64,000 bases of DNA from Candidatus Acidiferrum typicum (GTDB lineage Bacteria; Acidobacteriota; Terriglobia; Acidiferrales; UBA7541), in the NCBI GenBank assembly GCA_025463055.1, contig JAOAPV010000122.1, forward strand, positions 1-64,000, in the 5' to 3' direction. Positions 56,846 through 64,000 of this stretch are shown in pieces. The notes beneath the pieces were generated by a model. The model was not told the DNA's origin. It made no database searches and was given only the letters and a program-made list of their open reading frames with translations. Numbering within the stretch: the first letter of the stretch is position 1; each line of letters opens with the position of its first letter. A program made the position numbers and the translations under genes.

Positions 56846-58023
56846 GCGAGCACTACGTCCCGCACCGCTCCGCACACCGCAGCCCGGCTCTCTGTATTCA
56901 GCGTGAAGAAAAATGTTGAGCCAGCGTCCGGCTTCGACTCCACCCACACGCGCCCTTTGTGCTTCTGCACGATCCGTTGCACCGTCGCCAAGCCGATCCC
57001 CGTGCCCTCAAACTCATCGTCCCGGTGCAGGCGCTGGAACGGCACAAACAGCTTACCCGCGTTCTTCATGTCAAAGCCCACGCCGTTATCGCGCACAAAA
57101 AACGTTTTCTCTCCGTCCATGATCATTTCGCCGATCTCGATCACCGCAATCTCACGAGGCCGCGTGTACTTCACCGCGTTTGAGATCAAATTCGCGAACA
57201 CTTGCTTCATCAGCCCGTAATCGCATTCCACAACCGGCAGCGCCCCGATTTGCCATTCAATTGTTCGCTTCTCGCTCTGGCTTCCCAGCTCCCGGACAAC
57301 TTCATCCACCAGCGAACGCAAATCCACTGTCTGCCGCGTCGGTCCCTGCCTGCTCACTTTCGCCAGCCGAATCAGGTCGTCGATCAGCCCCGACATGCGG
57401 AACGCCCCTTCCTGTATTCGTCGCAGGTATTTCTGTCCGACCGCATCCAACTGGGCTTCGTTCTTCAGCGTTAGCAGTTCCGCGAATCCTATCAGGGCCG
57501 AGAGCGGCGCCCGCAAGTCGTGCGACACCGAATAGGAAAACGCCTCCAGCTCACGGTTGCTCGCTTCCAGTTCCGCGGTGCGATCCCTCACCCTCTGTTC
57601 GAGCTCCACATTCAGCTTCCGAAATTCATGCTCCAGCCTCTCGCGCTCTACCGCATACAAAATCGCCCGCGTAAGGTTATTTCCGCTGACGTCCACCTTC
57701 GCCAAAAAGTCCTGCGCGCCTCCTTGCACCAGCTTCAGGGCCAGCGAATCATCGTTCAGCCCGGTCAGGATGATGATCGCAACTCCCAACGCTCGTGCCT
57801 TCGCCCGCGCAAATGTCTCCGCCCCAAAGCTGTCCGGCAATCCCAAATCCAAAAGCATCGCGTCGATTCCGCCGGCGCTGAGCCGTTTCAGCCCCATCTC
57901 TAAAGTGTCCACCGTCTCCAAATCGAACGGTTCATCGCTTCGTTCCGCCAGCGACTCCTGGATCAAGCGCGCGTCGGCCGCGTTGTCTTCCACCAGCAGG
58001 ACTCTCAGGCGAGACGCGGTCAT
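56842..58023 (-). CDS. Receiver-histidine kinase hybrid
   Basis: A 393-residue soluble protein with a receiver first: LRVLLVEDNAADARL, phospho-acceptor Asp59 in AMLLDLGLPDSFG, Lys in FLAKVDVSG. A coiled coil with RDRTAELEASNRELE follows, then HisKA (FSYSVSHDLRAPLSALIGF, His168) and a HATPase domain (NLISNAVKYTRP, VRDNGVGFD, GTGIGLATVQRIV). This is the layout of phytochrome-associated relay kinases. ATG 58023 is chosen because it overlaps the stop of the upstream receiver gene (ATGA), implying translational coupling. It is the last gene of a three-gene signalling operon. Confidence 0.92.
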   Translation of the reverse strand: MTASRLRVLLVEDNAADARLIQESLAERSDEPFDLETVDTLEMGLKRLSAGGIDAMLLDLGLPDSFGAETFARAKARALGVAIIILTGLNDDSLALKLVQGGAQDFLAKVDVSGNNLTRAILYAVERERLEHEFRKLNVELEQRVRDRTAELEASNRELEAFSYSVSHDLRAPLSALIGFAELLTLKNEAQLDAVGQKYLRRIQEGAFRMSGLIDDLIRLAKVSRQGPTRQTVDLRSLVDEVVRELGSQSEKRTIEWQIGALPVVECDYGLMKQVFANLISNAVKYTRPREIAVIEIGEMIMDGEKTFFVRDNGVGFDMKNAGKLFVPFQRLHRDDEFEGTGIGLATVQRIVQKHKGRVWVESKPDAGSTFFFTLNTESRAAVCGAVRDVVLA

Positions 58024-58475
58024 TGTTTGTCGTTTCCTGGCAGTTTCACGATCGCCAGCCAAAAATCCTCGATGTATTTCACCACGGTCACAAACTGTTC
58101 CAGGTCCACAGGTTTTGTGATGTAGCAGTTCGCGTGCAAGTTATAAGTCTTTAGTATGTCTTCTTCTGCTTTCGACGTAGTAAGGACCACTACAGGAATT
58201 CTCTTCAAGTCTGGATCGCTCTTAATTTCCGCTAGCACCTCGCTCCCATTCTTTATCGGTAGATTCAGGTCCAGTAGGATCAGGTCCGGCCGCGGCGACC
58301 CTTTGAATTTCCCCCGTTGTCGTACGCAGTTCAGCGCTTCGACACCATCATTCGCTACCATCAGGTTGTTGTGGACTTTGCTCTCCGCCAGCACTTCTTC
58401 AGTGAGCCGCACATCCGCTAAGTTATCTTCGACAAGCAAGATGTCAATCGGTCGAGGCGCTGACTCGAATTTCAT
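58020..58475 (-). CDS. Single-domain response regulator, Rcp1 type
   Basis: A 151-residue stand-alone receiver resembling the Rcp1 partner of phytochrome kinases: IDILLVEDNLADVRLTEEVL, phospho-acceptor Asp69 in LILLDLNLPIKNG, VVVLTTSKAEEDI, and the Lys-Pro in ANCYITKPVDLEQF. There is no output domain, so it passes phosphate on or acts by binding. ATG 58475 has AAGGAG about 10 bases upstream. It overlaps the end of the CHASE3 kinase gene by 32 bases and the start of the hybrid kinase by four, so it is the middle member of a tightly coupled operon. Confidence 0.92.
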   Translation of the reverse strand: MKFESAPRPIDILLVEDNLADVRLTEEVLAESKVHNNLMVANDGVEALNCVRQRGKFKGSPRPDLILLDLNLPIKNGSEVLAEIKSDPDLKRIPVVVLTTSKAEEDILKTYNLHANCYITKPVDLEQFVTVVKYIEDFWLAIVKLPGNDKQ

Positions 58476-59904
58476 TGGTTTCCTGCTCCTTGGACTCGAA
58501 ACTCTGTGCATCCGCAATCGTGAAACAGAACGTCGTGCCGCCTCGCGGTGTGGCTTCCACCCAGATGCGACCTCCGTGCCGTTCCGCGATCTTCTTGCAA
58601 ATCGCCAAGCCGATCCCCGTGCCCGCATATTGCGTCTTCGTGTGCAGTCGCTGAAAAATCACGAATATCCGTTCATAGTGCTCGCTCGCAATGCCGATCC
58701 CGTTATCTCGCACGGAAATCTTCCAGCCTTCTCCGTTCCGCTCGGCTCCAATGTGGACGCGTGGCGCTGTGTCGGCGTGAAACTTGATCGCATTTCCCAC
58801 CAGGTTTTGCACCAACTGCACCAGTTGCAAATCATCCGCAAGCACCATCGGCAAAGAGTCGCGCGTAATCACCGCGCCGCTATCATCGATTGCCGACTTC
58901 AGGTTTCGCAAAACAGCGTCCAATGTTGCCTCGCAGCTCACCGCAACCAGCGTCTTGCCCTGCGTGCCCACACGCGAAAAAGAAAGCAGGTCGTTGATTA
59001 GCCTTTGCATTCGCTTTGACCCGTCGACCGCAAACCCAATGAACTCCCGCGCCTTGTCATCCAGCTTGTCCGCATAGCGCTTGGCCAGAAGCTGAGTGAA
59101 ACTGGCCACCGTGCGCAGCGGCTCCTGCAAATCGTGCGATGCCACGTAAGCAAATTGCTGCAGCTCCATGTTCGAGCGCTCCAACTCCTTTGCGCGTTTC
59201 GCCAGCTCGGCAACTTTCCCTTCCAGATCCACGTTGAGTTTCCGGACCTCCTCCTCTGCTTTGCTGCGCTGCACCATTTCTCGTTGCGTGATGATTCCTG
59301 CGACCCCCAGGAACACCAGCCCCAAACATTCACCCAACACCAGGACTACCTGCGTTCTCTGCGTACTGGAGGTCAAGTCCATCGATCGCTGCGCGAGCAA
59401 TCGCTCCTCTTCTCCCTTCATCCCCGCGATCCCCGCCCTGATCTGGTTCATGTACCCTTTGCGGCCCCCTTCCCGCACCAGGGCGATGCTCGCACTCAGA
59501 CCTCGTTGCTGGCGAACCGCGACCGGCTCCCTAAGCTCGCCTAATCTCACAACAATTAGCGGCTCCAGCGAATCCAGAGAGCGTTGTTGCTTTGCATTGT
59601 CCGCGGTAAGCTTCCGAACTTGTTCCGTGCTTTGGTGCACCTCCGCGATGCCGTTCTCATAAGGTGTCAGGAAGGAATCGTTTCCCGTTAGGATGTATCC
59701 GCGTTCGCCGGTTTCCGCGTCCGTCATGCCCATGCGGACTTCATCGAGTTGTCCCAGCACTTGATACGTGTGCAATACCCGCTGCCGGTCCTCCGCGTTC
59801 CGAATCAGGCTGAGATAGGACAGGACCGCGACGAGAAGCAGGATTCCCGCAGCCGCAGCTAGCCCGCTGATGAGCTTTCCTTTGAAGGTCATGAATGCAG
59901 CCAT
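58444..59904 (-). CDS. CHASE3-domain sensor histidine kinase
   Basis: A 486-residue membrane kinase. The first transmembrane helix is about 12-34 (SGLAAAAGILLLVAVLSYLS). A periplasmic CHASE3 domain follows (TDAETGERGYILTGNDSFL, about 58-180), then a second membrane helix (VVLVLGECLGLVFLGVAGII, 186-205), a coiled coil, HisKA (FAYVASHDLQEPLRTVASF, His257) and HATPase (NLVGNAIKFHAD, VRDNGIGIA, GTGIGLAICKKIAERHGG). The signal sensed by CHASE3 is unknown. It is the first gene of the kinase, Rcp1-type receiver and hybrid kinase operon. Confidence 0.93.
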   Translation of the reverse strand: MAAFMTFKGKLISGLAAAAGILLLVAVLSYLSLIRNAEDRQRVLHTYQVLGQLDEVRMGMTDAETGERGYILTGNDSFLTPYENGIAEVHQSTEQVRKLTADNAKQQRSLDSLEPLIVVRLGELREPVAVRQQRGLSASIALVREGGRKGYMNQIRAGIAGMKGEEERLLAQRSMDLTSSTQRTQVVLVLGECLGLVFLGVAGIITQREMVQRSKAEEEVRKLNVDLEGKVAELAKRAKELERSNMELQQFAYVASHDLQEPLRTVASFTQLLAKRYADKLDDKAREFIGFAVDGSKRMQRLINDLLSFSRVGTQGKTLVAVSCEATLDAVLRNLKSAIDDSGAVITRDSLPMVLADDLQLVQLVQNLVGNAIKFHADTAPRVHIGAERNGEGWKISVRDNGIGIASEHYERIFVIFQRLHTKTQYAGTGIGLAICKKIAERHGGRIWVEATPRGGTTFCFTIADAQSFESKEQETNEIRVSASTD

Positions 59905-60137
59905 GCATCGCTGTAATCGCGCAGACCGAATGGCCTGGCAGGAAGGGGGTGTCCTATTGTGAAGCGAACGCGCCGCGGCACATCGGCAAAATCGCCGCTA
60001 ATTTCCCAGTCGACAACAGCCCTCAACGTGTATTTCACAGTATTTGGAACTATTAGTGGCGTTCCCGACGCCGAGGAAAAGGCAACAGTCACATACGCAT
60101 GCAGTGTTCTGTCCTCAAAGCGGCAAGCGGCCCACGC

Positions 60138-60824
60138 CTACATCCCCGGTATCAGCGGCAACAAATACTCCTGCAATCTCTGACTGTCTTCCCGCGTCAA
60201 CCTGCCCAGATGAATGCCCATCTCCTCATGTCCATACAGCCGAACCACCGAACCCGCTCCTACCACCGGCCTCATCGCTTGATTCAGATCCAAGCTCACG
60301 CCCACCGATGACCCCACTGGCAATGTCCGCGGCGTCCGGATTAGCATCCCCTCCAGGCTCACGTTCACCGTTTCCCCGACAATCTCCTGCCCACGAAACG
60401 CGATCTGCACCTTCGATTTAACTTCGACTCGTCTCGTCCTCCGGTGCACATCGTCCATGGCCCCTTGTGTCGCCCGCACCAGTCTCAGCAACCGCTCCCG
60501 ATCAATGGGCTTGTAAACAAAAAAGCTGGCGCCCGCCTCAAATCCCTTCGCCATCGCCGCCGGCCTCAGGTCATCGCTGATCAGCACGATCGGCGTCAGC
60601 CGATTCGACCCGAAAGCCCGCATCTGCCTTGCCAGCTCCGGCCCACCCGGAGCCGCCATTCCATAACCCAAAAAAGCCACAGCAAACTTCCCGTGCCGCA
60701 GAATTGCCGGCGCCTCCTCGCTCCTGGTTACGGTCAGCGATTCAAACCCAGCCGAGGTCAACACCTTCTCGATCAATTCGCATGTCGCTGGTTCGTCGTC
60801 CACAATAATTGCGCGTTTTTCCAT
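60138..60824 (-). CDS. Pseudo-receiver-PilZ protein
   Basis: A 228-residue protein. Residues 1-120 form a receiver fold with the acidic pair (AIIVDDEPATCELI) and Lys (FFVYKPIDRERLL), but the phospho-acceptor position is Gly53 (VAFLGYGMAAPGG), so normal phosphorylation is not expected. A PilZ domain fills about 126-225, with RRTRRVEVKSKVQI (RxxxR type) and NVSLEG matching NxSxxG, so c-di-GMP binding is likely. The protein could report c-di-GMP to a partner through the receiver surface. Its start overlaps the end of the upstream PilZ gene by 52 bases. Both are probably translated from one message. Confidence 0.88.
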   Translation of the reverse strand: MEKRAIIVDDEPATCELIEKVLTSAGFESLTVTRSEEAPAILRHGKFAVAFLGYGMAAPGGPELARQMRAFGSNRLTPIVLISDDLRPAAMAKGFEAGASFFVYKPIDRERLLRLVRATQGAMDDVHRRTRRVEVKSKVQIAFRGQEIVGETVNVSLEGMLIRTPRTLPVGSSVGVSLDLNQAMRPVVGAGSVVRLYGHEEMGIHLGRLTREDSQRLQEYLLPLIPGM

Positions 60825-61234
60825 GGTCGGCTTCGACCTCCGTTCGGCGCTAGGTCCGACAACACTCTGACCGGCGCTCCTGTCCCTATCGCCACATCCG
60901 CCGGCTTCGACCTCGACACCTCATAGCAATCAAACTGCACTCCTACTCCCTGTTTCCCGCTCGGCGTGTTGATATCCTCCACTCGTACCACGTGCCCCGT
61001 GCATCGCCACTCGCTCGCCGGCTCCCCGACAATTTCTCGCGGCATGTTGAAAAGTACTTCTACCGTCTCCCCTTTGTGCAGCACGGAATTTATCGCAAAG
61101 TAAATTCCGTGTTGCGAAAGATTCACCGACTCCGCCGAACACTCGGGTATCGCCGATTTCCAAAGCCGTACGCGAAGTGGCGTCTTCATCTTGTAGCGTC
61201 CCGCCAACCGGCGGTCGGTTCGATAACGATTCAT
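60773..61234 (-). CDS. PilZ-domain protein
   Basis: A 153-residue protein with one PilZ domain: DRRLAGRYKMKTPLRVRLW (RxxxR type) and ESVNLSQHGIYFAI (NxSxxG), followed by VEVLFNMPREIVG and WRCTGHVVRVEDIN strands. Both c-di-GMP-binding motifs are present. ATG 61234 is chosen because AAGGA lies seven bases upstream; the longer frame to 61306 lacks conservation. The C-terminal 40 residues are polar and overlap the start of the next gene in another frame. It is the first gene of a two-gene PilZ operon. Confidence 0.87.
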   Translation of the reverse strand: MNRYRTDRRLAGRYKMKTPLRVRLWKSAIPECSAESVNLSQHGIYFAINSVLHKGETVEVLFNMPREIVGEPASEWRCTGHVVRVEDINTPSGKQGVGVQFDCYEVSRSKPADVAIGTGAPVRVLSDLAPNGGRSRPWKNAQLLWTTNQRHAN

Positions 61235-61455
61235 GGCTGCTTCCTTGCTGCGCGGATCGGGGTCGTAAAGGGGGCGGCGCGATAACTGTACGGAGGGCGA
61301 AAACAAACTCTCACGATTTAACGCCTATGCAAATACTCAATTTCGTACTGCCCCACGATGAACCATGTCTCTGTGCCGCTCCGTCCCCGCCGTCCCAATA
61401 CAGGATTCACCCTACTTCCCTTCACGAACCTCCGTGCTATGTTTCCGCTGGTCTC

Positions 61456-61851
61456 ATGCCCAAACGCATCCTCATTGTCGAGGACGAAATCTCCGTACGG
61501 AATGCCGTACGTGCCTTCCTTGAGAACTGTTCCCGCTTCGAGGTTTGCGGCGAAGCTGCCAATGGCGCTGAAGCCATCGAAAAAGCAAGTGCCCTTCAGC
61601 CCGACCTCATCATCTTGGATCTCTCCATGCCCCACATGAATGGCATTGAGGCTGCCTCTCTGCTCCGCGCTAGATTGCCCCGTACGCCAGTCGTCGTTTA
61701 CACCATGTTCGGAGACGTTCTCGGCAAGCAGCTTGCGTCCGCGCTTGGCGTTGCCGCCATCGTCTCCAAGTCTGATGGCTTGGCCACACTCCTCGCCCGC
61801 ATCGAAGCCCTCCTCGAATCCACCACGCTGGCCCAGCCACCCGCCGCCTGA
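61456..61851 (+). CDS. Stand-alone receiver protein (tandem copy 1)
   Basis: A 131-residue receiver with no output domain. The acidic pair is in PKRILIVEDEISVRNAV, the phospho-acceptor is Asp55 (LIILDLSMPHMNG), and VVVYTMFGD supplies the Thr and VSKSDG the Lys, where Ser replaces the usual Pro. ATG 61456 gives the same start as the neighbour and is the family N-terminus; the frame extends to 61177 without similarity. It is about 60 percent similar by eye to the next gene, so they are a tandem duplication. It resembles the receiver half of NarL-type regulators. Confidence 0.9.
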   Translation: MPKRILIVEDEISVRNAVRAFLENCSRFEVCGEAANGAEAIEKASALQPDLIILDLSMPHMNGIEAASLLRARLPRTPVVVYTMFGDVLGKQLASALGVAAIVSKSDGLATLLARIEALLESTTLAQPPAA

Positions 61852-61963
61852 ACAAGGCACGCCTCGTTTTGTTGGCTATCGAACCGTGCCACTTGCATGT
61901 TTTTTGATTTTGTCTCCGCGTAAAGACGGCCCGGTCCTGTATGCTAATGTTTAACCACTTCTG

Positions 61964-62371
61964 ATGCCCAAACGTATCCTCATAGTAGAAGACGAAGCCA
62001 GCGTCCGCCGCGCCATCCACGCCTTTCTTGAGCATCATCACTTCGAGATTTGCGGCGAAGCTGCCGCCGGCGCCGAAGCCCTGGAAAAGGCCGCCACACT
62101 GCATCCCGACCTCATTGTTCTGGATTTGTCCATGCCCGGAATGAACGGGATCGAGGCCGCTTCTATGCTCAAGACTAGAGCGCCCAGCATCCCAGTGGTG
62201 ATTTACACGATGCTCCAGGACAGTCTCGGCAAATCACTTTCCGCTTCACTTGGCGTGAAGGCGGTTGTCTCCAAATCGGACGGCCTTCCGAAGCTCCTCG
62301 CCTGCATTGAAGCCATTCTCGAATCCGACGCGTCCGACTCGCCGGACACTCGCCCTCACATCGGTGACTGA
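61964..62371 (+). CDS. Stand-alone receiver protein (tandem copy 2)
   Basis: A 135-residue receiver, a paralogue of the preceding gene: PKRILIVEDEASVRRAI, phospho-acceptor Asp54 (LIVLDLSMPGMNG), VVIYTMLQDSLGKSL and VSKSDGLPKLLA. The shared YTM and SKSDG features set the pair apart from most receivers in the window. There is no output domain or kinase nearby in the same direction. The C-terminal tail is acidic and proline-containing. About 110 bases separate the two copies. Confidence 0.9.
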   Translation: MPKRILIVEDEASVRRAIHAFLEHHHFEICGEAAAGAEALEKAATLHPDLIVLDLSMPGMNGIEAASMLKTRAPSIPVVIYTMLQDSLGKSLSASLGVKAVVSKSDGLPKLLACIEAILESDASDSPDTRPHIGD

Positions 62372-62596
62372 CATCCCCGTCCAACGGAGGGATGCGCCGT
62401 CCTCGTGGGGCTTTTTCTCCGGCATTTCGCAGGTCACAGATCCGCGGCGAGCGGCTGTACCACCGGACAGGCTTCTGCTTTGCGCAACTATGTCGACATG
62501 GCCTATTGAGCAAACTAACGCCGGCATAACAGGATGGGCTCTCGCCTAAGCCTCACCCCAGACTACCGAGGCCGCACGCGAGACTACGGAGGATTG

Positions 62597-63346
62597 ATGC
62601 GACGCACCCTGTTCTTACCAGTTTTCTCGCTCTTTTTGGCAATAAGCCTGCCGGCTGCAGCGGAAGAAATTCTCTTAAAAGACGGTACGAAAATTGTTGG
62701 ACACATGAGCGCGCTCCAGGCCGACAAGATCGAGGTCGAGACTGCCTACGGAAAAATGCAGCTCAAGCGCGGCGATATCATCGCCATCAACTTTCCCGAA
62801 AATGGCGCCGTCGCCGCTCCTGGGACACCGGCCGCTAAAGACGTTGCGCTGAATATCGACGAGTCCTTGCGCGGCACGCAATATGTCAACAAAACCGGCA
62901 AGTTCACGCTGACTGTTCCTTCAGACTGGAAAATCAATCAGACTCAGCGTTCTGCGCCGGTCGTTACCGCCCTTACCTCGGGCGATGACATGCGCTTCCT
63001 CTTGGTCGCACAAGAGCAGTACAACGGCTCGCTGGAAAGTTACAAAGGTCTGCTCGAGCTCATGTACCGCAAGACGTTTGGGAGTTACGAAGAGCTGTCA
63101 CAGTCTTTAGTGAAAATCGATGGTAAACCCGGCCTGCTGTTTTCGTTTCGTGGGATTTCTACGAAGGCCAACAACTTGCCAGTACAATTTCTTGTGGCCA
63201 TCGTACCTTCAGGCACCACCTACACGCGGATAGCAACCTGGTGCGTGGAACCGCTCTTCCATGAAACGCAGTCAACGTTCGAGAAAATCATGACCTCATA
63301 TCACAGCAACGGGCTTCCCACACTCGCGCAACTCGCGAAGCCATAA
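62597..63346 (+). CDS. Exported protein of unknown function
   Basis: A 249-residue protein I do not recognise by name. A signal peptide (MRRTLFLPVFSLFLAISLP, cleavage near AAAEE) is followed by a small beta domain EILLKDGTKIVGHMSAL to RGDIIAINF, a pattern seen in many exported proteins of planctomycetes and acidobacteria. The main domain begins YVNKTGKFTLTVPSDWKIN and contains RFLLVAQEQYNGSLESY and VQFLVAIVPSGTTYTRIATW, resembling small PsbP/lipid-binding-like folds. ATG 62597 has GGAGG five bases upstream. The longer frame to 62534 would displace the signal. Confidence 0.75.
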   Translation: MRRTLFLPVFSLFLAISLPAAAEEILLKDGTKIVGHMSALQADKIEVETAYGKMQLKRGDIIAINFPENGAVAAPGTPAAKDVALNIDESLRGTQYVNKTGKFTLTVPSDWKINQTQRSAPVVTALTSGDDMRFLLVAQEQYNGSLESYKGLLELMYRKTFGSYEELSQSLVKIDGKPGLLFSFRGISTKANNLPVQFLVAIVPSGTTYTRIATWCVEPLFHETQSTFEKIMTSYHSNGLPTLAQLAKP

Positions 63347-63486
63347 CAGTGGTGTGGCATGAGCCGGGATTAACAGGATTTTTTCTTTTTTTGCCGGAGG
63401 GCTCGAGGAAAGCAAAAGCGGCGTTGCGGGTTCCGTCAGTTTGCTTGAGGATCTTTCATTGCTCCCGTGCCACTGGAGCCCCTCGA

Positions 63487-64000
63487 CTACGCTCGTCTGC
63501 GGCGACGCAGCATTCCCAACCCCACAAGGCCGGCGCCTAAGATCGCGAGCGACGCGGGCTCCGGGACAGGAGTCGTCAGAAGTTGTCCGCGAATCTCCCC
63601 CGACGGATAAAGCGCCGTGTGCAGATCGATATAGACGCCGTTGCTCGTAAACGCGCTTACCAGGGAGGCAAAGTCCGGGAACCCATAGCCATCACCAGCG
63701 CTCAGTTGCAGCACGTTGTGCGCAGTTCCTGTCGCTGGAGCGCAGTTGGTCATCAAGCCACCGCCTGAGAAGCCGCAGGCCACTTGGCTACTCAGCGGCA
63801 CGGACGTGTCATCCAACAGTTCGTGAAAGAAATTGTTATTTGGCGGGGTGAAGCGGCTCTGACCTGCCGGAGCGTCGTGCAAATGTGCCCGATCGGCAGG
63901 ACCAGACAGTCCGGTCCAACTCAGATCGGTCGTGATGGTGAAAAGGGTCGCGTCGATGGTTACGGTGCCAAAGCCCGTGGCAGTCGATGTGCTGCCTCCG
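63487..64000 (-). CDS. CHRD-domain protein with PEP-CTERM anchor (3' part)
   Basis: The frame is open from the right edge of the window to the stop at 63487, so the 5' end is missing and about 170 residues are visible. A CHRD-like beta domain is evident: TITTDLSWTGLSGPADRAHL, then SNGVYIDLHTALYPSGEIRG. The C-terminus is a PEP-CTERM sorting signal, TPVPEPASLAILGAGLVGLG followed by MLRRRRRA: the P-E-P motif, a hydrophobic helix and a basic tail. Such proteins are handled by exosortase and reach the cell surface. No exosortase gene is in the window. Some residues before the HDAP stretch were translated by eye from the sequence edge. Confidence 0.88.
   Translation of the reverse strand, partial: GGSTSTATGFGTVTIDATLFTITTDLSWTGLSGPADRAHLHDAPAGQSRFTPPNNNFFHELLDDTSVPLSSQVACGFSGGGLMTNCAPATGTAHNVLQLSAGDGYGFPDFASLVSAFTSNGVYIDLHTALYPSGEIRGQLLTTPVPEPASLAILGAGLVGLGMLRRRRRA

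Overview
The window most likely comes from the chromosome of an Acidobacteriota member, probably a soil-type relative of Koribacter, Terriglobus or Sulfotelmatobacter. The grounds are Oar-like TonB-dependent receptors with an N-terminal carboxypeptidase-regulatory domain, a PEP-CTERM protein, DUF885 and DUF3891 proteins, many PilZ, GAF and receiver proteins, a G+C of roughly 60 percent, and a tig-clpP-clpX-lon cluster beside rho. This is recognition by eye. No database search was possible and no species is claimed.

Layout. 1-7.2 kb: the 5' end of one TonB-dependent receptor on the minus strand, a YheT-type hydrolase, an exported M24 peptidase and a complete 1181-residue TonB-dependent receptor closed by a clear terminator. 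7.4-15 kb: a DUF962 protein, an unknown membrane-anchored protein, and two large tandem paralogues (conserved N-terminal domain, variable linker, HEAT-like helices, C-terminal PilZ). 15-30 kb: a plus-strand housekeeping run of secA, mrp, a gamma-carbonic anhydrase homologue, hisS, aspS, a zinc-ribbon membrane protein, mutL, fabI, cmk and a DUF885 protein. Its intergenic gaps hold GTAG-headed hairpins that resemble REP elements. 30-36 kb: regulation, with a Crp/Fnr regulator, a shortened GAF protein, a diguanylate cyclase, and a divergent NarL-type regulator and histidine kinase pair. 36-44 kb: minus-strand rho, lon, clpX, clpP, tig and tRNA-Leu. 44-55 kb: two orphan type IV pilin-like genes bracket DUF3891, an MFS transporter, a DHH protein, tRNA-Lys and a sugar-oxidation cluster (exported TIM-barrel isomerase, GMC dehydrogenase, Tat small subunit, Gfo/Idh/MocA enzyme, MFS permease). 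55-64 kb: an ACS-type MFS transporter, a three-gene kinase/receiver operon, two PilZ proteins, a tandem pair of stand-alone receivers, an exported protein, and the 3' part of a CHRD/PEP-CTERM gene.

How the parts fit. The window is rich in c-di-GMP-type parts: one GGDEF enzyme with active and inhibitory sites, and four PilZ proteins. Two receivers lack the phospho-acceptor Asp, one with Glu and one with Gly at that position. The most unusual items are a low-G+C insertion of about 106 residues inside histidyl-tRNA synthetase, the GTAG hairpin family, a compact promoter-hairpin-terminator unit before the carbonic anhydrase homologue, and the PilZ/HEAT paralogue pair beside secA.
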